A stretch of 64,000 nt of DNA, from assembly GCA_017893485.1 (NCBI GenBank), contig CM030358.1, positions 251,079,228 through 251,143,227 of the forward strand, written 5' to 3'. This document shows, one piece after another, positions 44,655 through 56,790 of the stretch. The notes beneath the pieces were generated by a model. It had not been told where the DNA came from, searched no databases, and worked only from the letters and a program-made list of their open reading frames with translations. This DNA comes from Hemerocallis citrina (lineage: Eukaryota; Streptophyta; Magnoliopsida; Asparagales; Asphodelaceae). The translations under genes and the position numbers were made by a program. How positions within the stretch are numbered: position 1 is the stretch's first letter; the number at the start of each line of letters is the position of its first letter.

Positions 44655-45300
44655 CTTGTAAGACGAGTTTGGAGTCCATACCCATGGCTCGGAGTTGCTC
44701 AAGCAACTTGCAACGAAGCAAATTCAGAGCTCAACTCGCCATTTGACCTGCTCCTGCAACCCGTCAAACCCTTCAACGACAAGTTCAGAGTCTACACACA
44801 TGACTCGGAGTTGCTCTAGCAACCTGCAAGCACATTCAGAGCTCAACTCGCCATTCGATATGCTCCTACAACCTGTTAAATCCCTAAAACAACAAGTTCA
44901 AAATCCACACACATGGCTCGGAGTTGCTTTAGCAACCTGCAAACAAGCAAGTTCAGAGCTCAACGTCATTCGACATGATCCTGAAACTTGGTAAAAACCA
45001 TTAAAGACGAATTACAGGTCCATAATCGTGGATTGCAGTTGCTCCACCAAACTTGTAAATAAACAAGTTTGGAGCTTAACTCGCCACTCGAAGTGACTCA
45101 CAATTTTTTGAGGACCCATACAGCAAGTTCGGAGTCCAACTCTTCCCTAGAGACGCTCCTACAACTAGCTAAGCACAAAACAACAAATTTAGAGTACAAC
45201 TCTTTCCTAGAGTTGCTCCTACAACTAGCTAAGTACAAAACGATAAGTCTGTAGTCCAAATCTCTCCTAGAGCAGCCCCTACGACTAGCCAAACCCCAAG
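44655..45300. repeat. Diverged ~116-bp tandem array of the old Tat element
   Basis: Units beginning GACGAGTTTGGAGTCC or variants start at about 44662, 44778, 44891 and 45006, then denser and more diverged to 45300. Period and core motif are those of the arrays in the composite. Confidence 0.85.
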
Positions 45301-45503
45301 ATGACGAATTACATAGCAAGGATCAAGCATATAAAAGAGATTTCATCGCACAAACAACAAGTTTCTCTACAATGGCGGGATTATCACATATCTATGTCTT
45401 GGATCCAATATCACTACCGAAATTTACGAGTACAAAATTATTATCCTTGTTACAATTTCCGAATTACCATGAGCCTGTAACTTCAAATAAATGCATCACT
45501 ACA
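45301..45503. other. Old Tat spacer up to the Tekay-like insertion
   Basis: AT-rich, no gene. It ends CTACA (45499-45503) right before the inserted LTR; the matching TSD on the other side is lost. Confidence 0.6.
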
Positions 45504-47399
45504 TGTAGCACCCCAAATTTCCAATAAATAAAATTAGAAATAAGTGACACAATTTCAAGAATCAACTTCAATCGCAATCATAAATACAATATCAAATATA
45601 GGGAAAATTTACAACTTTTTATTACATCTTCTCTTCTTACAAAACACAGCGGAATTAAACATATTAATTACATATTTGTACAACACATAGAATATTCAAT
45701 TTGCATTTATACTCCAAGCTTTATTGGCATCGATGCTATCCATAACTGAAAGCCTGCAAAAGATTATTGAAAAGTTGGCACGTCAGTTAAATATAACTGA
45801 CGTCAACTATAGTAATAGTGATACTTCTAAATCTCACAATCACAAACTTGATGCATATTAATAAAGCAATAATAAATGATGCATAAATAATAATAAATAG
45901 AACATAGAACAACAAGTGAAGCTAGGCTAAGTGTCAAGTGTATGAGGTGAAAATAGAAAACGAGCATGCATAAAATAAGTCAAGAAACACAAATTCATAT
46001 GATGATTTCACATGCATACTTGTCGGATTTTATGCATCCCATTCTACATAGGTCCGGTGCAAGCCCTTATCGTTCTCCACTTTATTAGGTTAAATCCATC
46101 ATTATGCAACTAACCTACTACGGTGATAAAAACAAGATCTAGATACTCCGCGAATAGGCCTACGTCCCAGTATCTACCCGCCAGACTAGCACCCTCAACG
46201 CGCAAGCATTATGTAAGCGTTGCTCTGAACATTCCATTCCCGATATTCAACGAATATGTCACAACCTTTGGAATAAAACCGCCCAACTGTACAAGACCCT
46301 CGACGTGCGAACCCGGAAAATGTCATGATAATCGTAGCCTTCGGAATCAAACCACCCAACTATGACTATAGTCACGAATCCCATCTGTCGACTATACAAA
46401 GCCCCCCTACTTACGTTTCCCAAGATCTATCACATCTCCACTAGTGCCTCTCCTTATGTTTATTATATTCAATTAATTATAGGCTAAATTTGAAAGAAAA
46501 AAAATCCTTGAACTATCCCTTTTATGCAGAACACCTCACTGAACTCTTTTTTATGCAGAAACCAACACTTAAGTATGGTTGCAAAAAACCCACTCCAATG
46601 GTGTGAGCTTTCTGCTAAAGTTGAGTGAGGTTTTTTGACAATAATGATAAAGATGCATGATATTTTCTGAACCAACTTGCAAAGATGAATGAGGTTATCT
46701 AATACAAGCATAAAAGTTAGATGTGATTTTTTGAAAATATACTTCAGGAGTTTTTTAGAAAACATACTTTAGAGGGGGTTTCTGCGTAAAAAATAGTTCA
46801 GTGAGATTTTCTGCATAAAGGGGATAGTTCAATGAGGTTTTTTCAAATTTAGCCCTAATTAAATCACAGTCCCCCTACAGTTGGTGTACCCTACCAGACT
46901 TAACTTTACCAAACCAGGAACGAAGGCCCCACTGGCCAACTTCCATAAAAAGATCTCATTTGCCGGTACGCTAGGGTCCCACTCAACCTCTAGATTCCCA
47001 CCACATGCTTTCTTTTAATTCCTTGAATTCGTATACAACTAGTTCACAGTGAAATTTCATTTCTAGTCAATATCAAGATGAAGCACCTCTAATAACACAC
47101 AAAGTATATGTGACTAGTATAAGAAATATGAAACTAAACAGTATTTAAACTGAGATTTTACATCTTCGGAACAGTAGAAAAATCTGAAATATAATACTCC
47201 TCGAAATCTGAGGATTTTACTTTCTAAAATCGTGGAAATTTCAAATTAAATTCTATTGAAAGTTAAGAATACATACTCTCTGAAATAGTAAGATCTGAAT
47301 TTAAATGCTACAGAAACTGAAATCATTGTTTGCAAATTCTGAGAATAATCATTCCAGGAAAGAAAGATACAATAAATATAAAAAAGAGCACCTAGTCAC

Positions 47400-47560
47400 G
47401 GCAGTCGACCGACCGCAGCAAGTACAAACACTACAGTCGACCGACTGTAGCAAGGCTGCAAGTAGCCCACATTGCAGTCGACCGGCTGTAGACTAAGACA
47501 ACATTGCAGTCGACCGGTTGCACTCGACTGCTGCAGTCGGCTGACTGCAGCCCGTAACCA
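47400..47560. repeat. CAGTCGACCG(A/G)CTG palindrome cluster
   Basis: Five or more copies of CAGTCGACCG(A/G)(C/T)TG or close variants in 160 bp. Each is a near-perfect palindrome around GTCGAC. The solo LTR has the same motif at 20833-20930. Confidence 0.7.
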
Positions 47561-47603
47561 GCGTGACCAGAAGCGCACGACTGCACTCAAATGCCACAAC
47601 CTC

Positions 47604-47607
<4 letters not shown>

Positions 47608-47667
<60 letters not shown>
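47608..47667. repeat. (TA)n tract
   Basis: Uninterrupted TA units flanking foldback element 1 on its left. Confidence 0.95.
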
Positions 47668-47669
<2 letters not shown>

Positions 47670-47840
47670 GTAATACTCAGTTGAAAACGCAAATGTCAGT
47701 GAAAACGTGAAAACAAGCCTAGGCCGTTGTTTGAAACAATGGCCTAGGTTATAATGCATTATAACCTAGGCCGTTGTTTCAAACAACGGCCTTAGTGGTT
47801 TTCCACGTTTTCACAGACATTTGCGTTTTCAACTGAGCAT

Positions 47841-47845
<5 letters not shown>
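47668..47845. mobile_element. MITE-like foldback 1 in (TA)n
   Basis: Starts GGGTAATACTCAGTTGAAAA and ends with the inverse TTTTCAACTGAGCATTACCC. The arms (including GCAAATGTC and CCTAGGCCGTTGTTTSAAAC) pair over almost the full 178 bp. There is no coding capacity. (TA)n on both sides is consistent with a MITE that targets TA microsatellites, as known for Micron in rice. Confidence 0.85.

Positions 47846-47902
<57 letters not shown>
47846..47902. repeat. (TA)n tract
   Basis: TA units between foldbacks 1 and 2. Confidence 0.95.
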
Positions 47903-48171
<269 letters not shown>

Positions 48172-48699
48172 CTGTGTTAAGCGACGAAAGCACTGAAAAT
48201 CCATATTATATATGTATATGTATGCCCTGTGTTGAACAACGAAAGCACTGAAAATCCATATTTACACACCTAGAATAAACTCTAAATCGACAATATTGAA
48301 CAATGAACTTAAAAAAGAAGAAGTTTGCATGAAATCTGTGTATATGCTAAAACAAGTATCCACGGTTCTTCTTCATAACAAAACAGGTATATAAACATAT
48401 CCTATCCAAATTATTTTAGTTCATATATCAACCAAATCCAATCATACAAGGATTTTTCACAGGAATTCCCAAATTTCGATTTTTCCCAACCTGTACATGC
48501 ATATTTGAAACACTTCTTATCTTTAATGCATAAAGCTTTATACTTACTCCAAAATCCAATCTATATGATCATCATACATAGAAGAATTCATTGCGCAAAC
48601 AAGATTTGTTCCTACGTATTAGTTTCTAACCCAATCGATGGCCAAAACTCACTTTTCTAAGCCAAAACATAGTACAAGAAGGGAAAGAAAGCTACTATG

Positions 48700-48702
<3 letters not shown>

Positions 48703-48759
<57 letters not shown>
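48703..48759. repeat. (TA)n tract
   Basis: Pure TA run inside the minus-strand LTR. Confidence 0.95.
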
Positions 48760-48762
<3 letters not shown>

Positions 48763-49389
48763 CGAATGGCAATTAAAATTTTCTGACCTAACATGATGTG
48801 CTTGAGGTGAAGATTACCAGTAATTCAAAAAAATTATATATATATCTTCACTGTTCATGGAGTATGAAGGGTGGTCTACATATAAATTTATAAATCTCAA
48901 AACAACATCTATTATCTACTATTGCATATATGATCATTCAAGCATAATATAAGAAAAGCGAGAATTTCAGTGCATGACTGCTCTCTAAAATTCTTAAACA
49001 ATCTATGCATAAAATCACTCATCAATTAGGATCATTATTCATGAAAGTTATTAAATAACTACACATTCATTGAGATTCATTCACTAGTATGACCTTATTA
49101 ATTATATATAACCATACAACTTCTAGCATGCATCTTACTTGATCAATCATCATATCCTACAAACATATAACAATACAAGAGACAAGATAGTATCACCCAC
49201 CTTAAGAAGATCCAACGAAGAAAAATAAGAAAAGAAAAAGAGCTCCTCCCTCCAGCAAAGATTAAAAAGATCCAAGCCTCCAAACTCCAAGAATGAGATA
49301 AAATATTTGTTGAAAACCGGGAAGAGACTGCTGGCTACTGCTAATATAGGCCAGGGTCTGCTCTTAGGGTTTCTTGACGAATTTTACAA

Positions 49390-49411
49390 CCCCCCCCCCC
49401 CCCCCCCCCCC
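49390..49411. repeat. Poly-C run (about 22 nt)
   Basis: Homopolymer in the minus-strand LTR; on the coding strand it is poly-G. The true length is uncertain in any assembly. Confidence 0.9.
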
Positions 49412-49839
49412 AAAAGAAATTAAATCTTGACAAATATGTAGATCTACCAAATTAAGTAGTTAATCAAATCAATTAAGGTAAGATTCTATCCCCCTAATCT
49501 CTCCTGATTTGGTCGGTCCTCATGAGCAGCCAAGGGGTTTCAAATTTCGAAATTTTGCCTCTAAGTGGTAATTTTACATAAAAGTCATTCACTTTGAAAT
49601 ATTTGCAAACATGCCATAACTTATTCATAAAAATCTAGAAAATTTCGAATTATTTCCTACTATAAAATATTAGATTTTGCAGATGAAATTTCTGATTTTT
49701 TATTTTCCAAAAAAATATTTGTACGTGTTTTGCACGTGCAAAAATGACAATTTTCAGAAAAATGCTTAATAAATCACAAAAATTCATCACAAATCATTTA
49801 TTAATTCCAAAAACATATTTAAATTTCCAAGATGTTACA

Positions 49840-50750
49840 CTACTCCCTCCTTAGAATAGTTTTTTCCTCAGAACTACTGCTAGTAGGAAAAAAACAATTT
49901 CAAATAATAAGAAAATATTACACGAAAAGTTCAGGAAAATCACTCTTCATGCTGTCCTCCGGCTCCCAAGTGGCCTCCTCGAACAACTGATTCCTCCACA
50001 ATACCTTCACCATAGGTATGACTTTAATCTGTACACATTCTCCCACCGATTAACAATCTCCACAGGCTGCTCCTTATAGCTCAAGTTTAGCTGCAATCCA
50101 TGGGGCACTTCCATCAACTGGTGACTCTGATCTGGAACATACCTCAACATCGATACATGGTACACTTCATGCACTTGTGCCAATTCTTCGAGTAATTCCA
50201 ACTTGTACGCCGTCTTACCGATTCGCCTCAAAAGTTTGTTAGGCCCAATGTACCTTGGTGCCAACTTGCCTCCTTTCCCAAATCTAATTACTCCCTTTGT
50301 CGCAGATACTTTGAGGAAAAATGTATCCCCAACATCAAACTCCAAGTCCTTACACCGAGTATCTGCATAAATCTTTTGTCGTCTTTGAGCTTCGGCAAAT
50401 CTCTTTCAAATCAGCTCGATCTTCTTTGACATCTGCTGCATAATCTCTGACCCAAACATCTGCCTCTCTCCAATCTCGTACCAACAGACGGGTGTTCTGC
50501 ACTTCCTCCCATACAAAGCTTCATAAGATGCCATACCGATGCTTGCATGGTAACTGTTGTTGTAAGCAAACTCAACCAATGCCAAGTATCTCGCCCTGAC
50601 ACAAAAATCCATGACGCAAGATCTCAGCATATCCTCCAATACTCGATTCACCCTCTCTGTTTAACCGTCGGTTTGTGGATGAAAAGCAGTACTGAAGTCA
50701 GTTCTGGTACCTAGAGCCGTTTGCAAACTCCTCCAAAATCTCGATGTGAA
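49840..50750 (-). pseudogene. pol: Tekay-like integrase C-terminal half and chromodomain
   Basis: Reading the minus strand from 50750: [23 protein letters not shown], a TAA near 50663, then NRVLEDMLR, LVEFAYNNSYHASIGM, EALYGRKCRTPVCWYEIGER, KGVIRFGKGGKLAPRYIGP, VHEVYHVSMLR and finally the chromodomain-like VKVLWRNQLFEEATWEPE, stop near 49920. A frame change lies near 50020 and stops near 50400. The PPT CTAAGGAGGGAG is at 49844-49856 next to the LTR. The element is cut off inside integrase at about 50750, where Tat antisense-gene sequence begins. Confidence 0.88.
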
Positions 50751-52849
50751 CCTCGCATCCCTGTCGAGCCACTCTTTGTACCCAGCAGCCTCCTTCACAT
50801 TGCTCTTCTTCCCCGAGCCACTCTTTGTGCCCCCCACAGGAGTGCTGCCCTCGTTGGCATCCGCCCTGTCTCCGTCATCCCCATGAGCCTCTCCAGGACG
50901 GAGCATCCCGTGGTACCCTTTCCCGGTGAAGCCCGGAACACACTTTGCCACAAGAGAAATAGCCCGAGCGTAGGACTTAATGATCACACTCTGCAACTTG
51001 ATTTTGGCCTCAGCCACCACCTTGGCCTCTGCAGCCTTCACCACCACGATCGTCTTAGCTTGTGCCTTCTCCAACTCCAACAGAAGGTTGACCACCCTCT
51101 TCTCTGATGCCTCAAGCCTTAGATGTGACTCTTCCTCCCTCTTCTTTGACGCCTCCAAATTCGTGCGTAATTTCTCCCCCTTGTTCTTCAACACCTCTAA
51201 CTCCATATTGAGCCTCTTGAAAACCCTCTTCTTGTCCCTCTTGGCACAAGAGACATGCGCCCTTAGTTCCTTCTCTTCGGCGACATAAGAATCGACCAAG
51301 TGGCCTAAGTGACGTGCCATCTATAGAAAAAGAAAAACGTTCAAGACATTGTACAACAAAGGGAAAACTTGAAAGTCACACTTAAAAAAACACTAGATGT
51401 ACCATCATCTGTGCTCGAGCAATCTCTAAAACGGACCTTTCAGCCTCTCCGGATCATTCAGAGTAAGGAAATGGTGAACCCCGTCCAAGCAAGCAGCTGA
51501 GTTGCCAAAAAAGCACTCTTGCTGCTTCATGCTCCAATTGGGAATGTGAATCATCTTCTGCTTGCTGCTAAGAATCAATGCAGCCTGGGCGGTTAGAGGG
51601 AGAAGCATAACACCCACTATGATAGCCTATAAGGGAGAAACCCCTGCGGTGAGATCAGGCATCTATGTCGGAACGATCGGGGCCTGAGCATAGGAATCCT
51701 TTGACATCTTCAAAGTAGGGGTATGACTCGTCGTCCTCTTGAGCTTCTTAGGATCGTTGGTCCTTTTGTTGTGGAGGGTCTCCTAATCAGAGATTAAGTC
51801 TTCAAAGTCAATCCGTACTTTCCCTGCAAGATGAAACAGGAAGAGATGAGAACTCACAATGCAAAAAAATGCAAGAAACAAAGACATCAACTAAGCAACA
51901 AAGTATGGAAGGAAACAAAAAGCAATAGATCATACTAGGATCTACCTGGCTAAGACCACTCTCAAAGGGAACTTTGTCAGTGATATCTTGCCATGCAAAC
52001 ATCTTCTGTGCGAAAGAGCATCACTAAAACTCTTCTCCACAAAAGTCACCACTGATTCTGCCCTCAGTGCCGTCAGAACCGTCCTTCTCCATATCGTGGG
52101 AATTCCCCCACGGTTCAAGACTATAAACGATGAAGAACTTCTTCCTCTAACACTTGATCGAGTCAGGAGGCTCGATCACCTCCCAATTACTACGAGGCAA
52201 AGATACCACTGTTCCTCCTCTTGTTTAGCTGGGTGATCTTGAAGTGTCGCCTAAAAATGTTTAGATTGGGTTCAGCTCTGAGCCTATGACAATGTAGGAT
52301 GAATCCCACTATGTGCCTCTACGCGTTCAGCATAAGCTGCATTGGACACGGCCTATACCAACTGAGCACCTCTCTGACAAAAGGGTGAAAAGGCAAACAA
52401 AGCCCTGCGTAAAAGGCATCGCAAGGAAGAAAAAATACTCGTCGGACATCGCATAACACGCCCTAACTCTGAGACCCGCAAGAGTAACCCATACTCGGAA
52501 GGCATCTCAAAGGCCGCCCTGATCATGCCAAGTGCTTCCCTTGTGAGAAAAATGATGGCAAAATCAGCCTCAGTGGTGTGAACTGTCCCACTCGGCATAC
52601 TCCATGTCAATACTAAGTAAATCCTGATCTACTTCGGGGTATTCCTTAATAAACTTGGGAACTAGAAACAACAGTGTCTTAAGTCCACTCCCCCTATATC
52701 TCCGGCTCAACGACCGTCTCTACTATAGTAGAACGACCAGCCATAGCTTTTCTATTCTCCTCTCCAGTAAAATAGCTCGATTCTACGTCCCTGTCTACCT
52801 TTAAACAAACCACAACAGAAGAAGAGTCGCTTGATGAAATGCTAGACAT
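50751..52849 (-). pseudogene. Old Tat antisense gene, decayed copy
   Basis: Diverged homologue of the open antisense gene at 36661-38826. Exon 1 starts at ATG 52849 (MSSISSSDSSSVVV) and is full of stops and shifts; its end (WQDITDKVPFESGLSQVDPS) meets a donor at 51935. Exon 2 begins at 51823 and includes PLTAQAALILSSKQKMI and NWSMKQQECFFGNSA. Exon 3 begins at 51320 ([20 protein letters not shown]), a long coiled coil, cut at about 50751 by the Tekay-like integrase. Both introns are GT-AG, at the same places as in the open copy but longer in intron 1 (112 bp) and about 80 bp in intron 2. Confidence 0.8.
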
Positions 52850-53087
52850 GACTGACAATGATCGCAAATGAGTTATCTGATCAAGCTCATAAGAACTCCA
52901 AAGATGCAATGGCCGCTAGAACCATCGTCAAAATACCAGAAAAACCACCAGCACCACCCGGTAAACCACCAACACCACCCGGTAAACCACCACAAGCGCT
53001 AGAGAGAAGCTCTCCAAAAATTTGTAAAGAGAGAAAGTAGAAGAAGTAAATGAGCAAATGTGAGAAAGATGGGTGGGGTTGGGTCTT

Positions 53088-53095
53088 TATTTATA
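53088..53095 (-). promoter_or_regulatory. TATA box of the decayed antisense gene
   Basis: TATAAATA on the minus strand, followed by ACCCAACCCCACCCATC, some 240 bp before the ATG at 52849. The same layout precedes the open copy. Confidence 0.55.
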
Positions 53096-54772
53096 GGAAA
53101 ACCAAGATCAAATTACCACGTGGCAACATCTGAGCCATCCACAAGTTCCAACAGTATAAGCACTCAGCACCTAAATCAACAAGAACACTCGTCCAACAAA
53201 GAAATTCACGATTGACAAAACAAGCGAACAACACAACACTTGGTCGACGAAAGAGCGATTCGATGAGCTAGATCGCTCAACAAACACTTGGTGGGTGGAC
53301 ACAAGACCTTCAAACCAAGCTCAACAAAGCCTGCGACCAGTCCAACTTGACACAAGCTTTAAAGTCGAAAAAAGCTACAAAGTCGAACCCGCCAAAACTT
53401 CTAGCTCGGCCAAAACTTTAAACAAACAAAGCTTCAAAGACTGCTACAACTCGAGATCAACTATGGCTCCAAGATCAATAAAAAACCCAAACTTGACTTC
53501 AAGCTTCTAACTTGAACCCAATGATACTCCAAAGACCCGAAGGTTGGTCAAACCCCAACTCGACAGAAGATCCCGAAGTCAGTGGAACCAAACTCAACTA
53601 AAGCTTCGACGACGACCAAGACTCAAACTCGATGAAAGAGCTAGGTCAACGAAAGAAGCTCGCCCGAAAACCCTTGGTCGTCCAAAGAGCTAGGTCGACG
53701 ACAAGAAACTTGGTTGTGGCATGGGTTGGTCGATAGAAGATGGTCGCCCAAAAACTCTTGGTCGACAAAAGACTTAAGTCGACGATCGAAGGCTTGGTTG
53801 ATGCTCGAAGTTGGTCGGCGCAAGATAGTCGCCAAAACCTTAGCTCACCAAAACCAAGAGCAAACCCCGCAAGCATGAAAGCTTGGTCAACGGAGTGGTT
53901 GGTCGACAAACTCTAGCAATGAGAGGCTAGGTCGACGAAACAGTAGGGTTAGGCGATGAGGGGATAGGTTGATAATTTAGGGGAGTTGGTCGCCTAAAAC
54001 GGTCGAGCGACCTAGGGTATGCTTGCAGCGCCTTCACAGCCCTCCGCTCGCCTGGTGATGCGTGCACGCATCGTTGCAACCTTCTGGTCACCCCAAAACA
54101 CACGAGAGCAGGTCTGGAAGAAGTAGGTTGACCCAAACATGCTCTATTGACCCCCCAAAATAATTAGGCAGCCAAGTGAGTGCTCCCAGTAGTCGTCGAC
54201 CATCGGATCACTCAGATCCGTGAGCTCCCTCTTAATGGATGCACACGATCGCGACAAGTTGCCGATTCATCCCTGTAATACCCAATCCGCCTCTCAGCCG
54301 CTCGATCACCCCAAAAAGCGAGCCAGCGCAAGATCGACGCGTGGGATGTCGCCACGTCACCTCTACTGCCTTGCTATGCTTCTCAGCAACTCCTTCCACT
54401 CAACGCACGATCCCGAGCCTGATTGACGCAGACAATCGCTCCAAAAATTGCGTTAGGTTTGATAAATAAATATAAATCCCCAAAAATCATTTAATATTCA
54501 AATTTTTAATTAAATATTCCAAAAAGAAATTAAAATTGGGATAATTAATTAAAAAATTTGAAAAAGCAATTATTAATTGGGAAAAATTTATTAAAATCTG
54601 AAAAATTCTGGGAAACTCCAGAAAATTCGGAAAAGTTCAGGAAAATATTTGCCGCAGCCAGAAGCTCTGCACAAGTTTCAGGCATCATCAATTGTCCCTG
54701 AAAGCCAAGATAATACCCTAGAACTCCGAAAGAGGGCAACCTACATCTCGGAAGCCTAAAAAATCGTCTTCC
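53096..54772. other. Old Tat 3' UTR, degenerate TTGGTCGAC-rich repeats
   Basis: No gene. Between about 53640 and 53960 short GGTCGAC/GCTAGGTCGACGA motifs recur irregularly. 54180-54600 resembles the 3' UTR piece at 63614-64000 (GCTCGATCACCCCAAAAAGC; CCACGTCAC) and ends AT-rich, as Tat 3' ends do here. Confidence 0.65.
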
Positions 54773-54784
54773 AGGAGTGGGGGG
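54773..54784 (+). other. Polypurine tract of the old Tat element
   Basis: AGGAGTGGGGGG just before the LTR, as in the composite. Confidence 0.85.
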
Positions 54785-54788
54785 CTTC

Positions 54789-55429
54789 TGATAATGGTAA
54801 AAATCGCGAAAAATCAAGGTCGTACAATTTTAACACATATCTTAAAGGTTTCACAGACAATTTAACAGTAATGGACTTCTTTAACAAGTTCAAGCATCCT
54901 CTAGGCTCATTAACAAGACATGGTCAGCTTTCAAGCCCATCAAAAGTGATTGGGCTAACTAGGAGAGACACCCAATTCATCACAGTTGTAAGTCAAATCT
55001 CTTATCCCTAACAAGAGAGTAATCGATTTTATCTCATAAAAGGCGGGGAACCTACAGAAGATATCAGATTTATATCAATCTTCTAACCGATTTCTAGGCC
55101 TATAAATACCCCCCCTCCCTCCCTCCCTCCCTCAGTCAGAAGATAATTAGAAATTTCTCTCTCAAAATCTCTTCCTCTCTCTGGTTCTGACTTGAACGTT
55201 GGAGGGTTTGCCGCCGGGGCCAACCTCAGAGTTTCAGGCTTTTTGCAGGTCCATCGGCCGCATCAGCAACCGTTGGATCCTGATCAAGGTGCTTTTTCAA
55301 CTATCAAGATTTAATCTCAGGAGTTCTAACCACTTTTCGTGGTGACGGTGGTCAAAGGTCAGATCTTTAGTAGTTCCTTGAAAATATACTCACTATGTGT
55401 TTGCTCCCTCACCAAAATAAGTAGCAACA
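54789..55429 (+). repeat. Tat 3' LTR of the old element
   Basis: TGATAATGGTAAAAATCGCG ... ACCAAAATAAGTAGCAACA, 641 bp, TATAAATA at 55101-55108 before a CCCT repeat. The end matches the 40-bp U5 terminus of the other Tat LTRs. It closes the old Tat element, whose 5' LTR is not in the window. Confidence 0.85.
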
Positions 55430-55949
55430 TGGTAAAACAAAATGGTAACCATAAAAAGGTAACAAACCCGTAGCAGAATTATCTCAGATTCATTTAACAG
55501 ATCTAGATTAAAACATACAAGTAAAAGAAAAACTAGGAGAAGAATTTGTTTAGATAGCAAAAAAATCTCCTTTGACACTGCTTCAAAAGCCACATTCATA
55601 CTGGACAACCACTGAACATCTTTGGAGAGCATTAATCTTCAGTTTCAATATGGATGATATTGTCATAACTTGAAAACCCATCAGAAGTTGATGGATCACC
55701 AGCAAAGTTGAGGGAGCCACCAGAGTCAATGACCTTCAAAGTAATCCTCTGCTTCTTTGCTGTCAAGAAGAATTTGAGCCCAAAAGTTGATGTAGAAGAC
55801 AAATTTATCAATTAAATCAATAATAGATGAAATCTCGTTGCAAGTACAACTTCACCGATGGTGGGAACCTACGATGTTGCACTTCTCGTGGTTGACAAGC
55901 TCGATGGAAAACAATGCTAAAGAAGAAGAGATGAATATGAGAGCAAAAA

Positions 55950-56009
<60 letters not shown>

Positions 56010-56570
56010 CAAAAAACCTTAGCTATTACAAAATAAGAAGTCCTACTTTGGACGGCCACTCATTAGGGAATCAAACGGGAATACAAGAACTAAAGGTGTG
56101 TTGCCCGATAGCGTGTGCAGTGCATGTACAAAATAGAAAAGTAAAGAGAAATGTTAAAGGCATTAATTGTAGATTGTGCCCGGCCGCCACAAATTCCTTC
56201 CTCTCACGTTGCGCCACGTGACATATGCAACAACGTGATCGCAAAAGAACCTATCTGAAAAAAGGACTTTATTGCAAAAGCACTGGGCTAAAAAGTGCAG
56301 TTTTAGGGACTGATATTAATTGGAAGACTGAAACATGAAAAATTCTTCTACCTCGGGATCCAATGGTAACAGAAATTGAACCTGGCTTGCCTTTAACATT
56401 CCAGGATTTCATGCAAATAAACCAAATTTGCTTAGCAAAGAAACAATTAATAAAGATAATCTTGCACTGTCCTCACAGCTGCAGAAGCTGCCCTTCCTCA
56501 ATATTTTTTCCATAGTTCTCAAGATAATTAGTACGAGCGATCTTCATCTTCATATCAGAGAGATGAATGT
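55430..56570 (-). other. Low-copy-looking stretch with possible host exons
   Basis: Nothing here matches the retrotransposons of the window. On the minus strand 55759-55632 could be a last exon: acceptor TTCTTGACAG, then KKQRITLKVIDSGGSLNFAG and onward to IETED and a stop. A second candidate, 56414-56355, encodes SWNVKGKPGSISVTIGSR and ends at a donor GAG|GTAGAAG. A (TA)n tract (about 55952-56006) lies between them. I cannot name the gene, and a captured gene fragment or chance are both possible. Confidence 0.35.
55952..56006. repeat. (TA)n tract
   Basis: Pure TA run, probably intronic if the flanking exons are real. Confidence 0.95.
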
Positions 56571-56573
56571 TAG

Positions 56574-56575
<2 letters not shown>

Positions 56576-56614
<39 letters not shown>
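56576..56614. repeat. (TA)n tract
   Basis: Left border of the foldback cluster. Confidence 0.95.
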
Positions 56615-56619
<5 letters not shown>

Positions 56620-56726
56620 ACCTTCCGTTGTGCACTACCCCTCCGTGTGCACTCGTGTGCATTCGGCCTTCCCGCCTTCGTATCGACGATCCGAACCGTT
56701 CGCATTGATCTACACATCTAAATTAG

Positions 56727-56735
<9 letters not shown>
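56615..56735. mobile_element. (TA)n-flanked element, left inverted copy
   Basis: The segment CGTATCGACGATCCGAACCG and TTCGCATTGATCTACAC is repeated inverted at about 57030-57122. No coding capacity; probably a MITE-like sequence or one arm of a larger foldback. Confidence 0.6.

Positions 56736-56755
<20 letters not shown>

Positions 56756-56787
<32 letters not shown>
56756..56787. repeat. (TAA)n microsatellite
   Basis: About ten TAA/AAT units, with a few more after the MITE at 56959-56969, so the MITE sits inside the microsatellite. Confidence 0.9.
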
Positions 56788-56790
56788 GGG

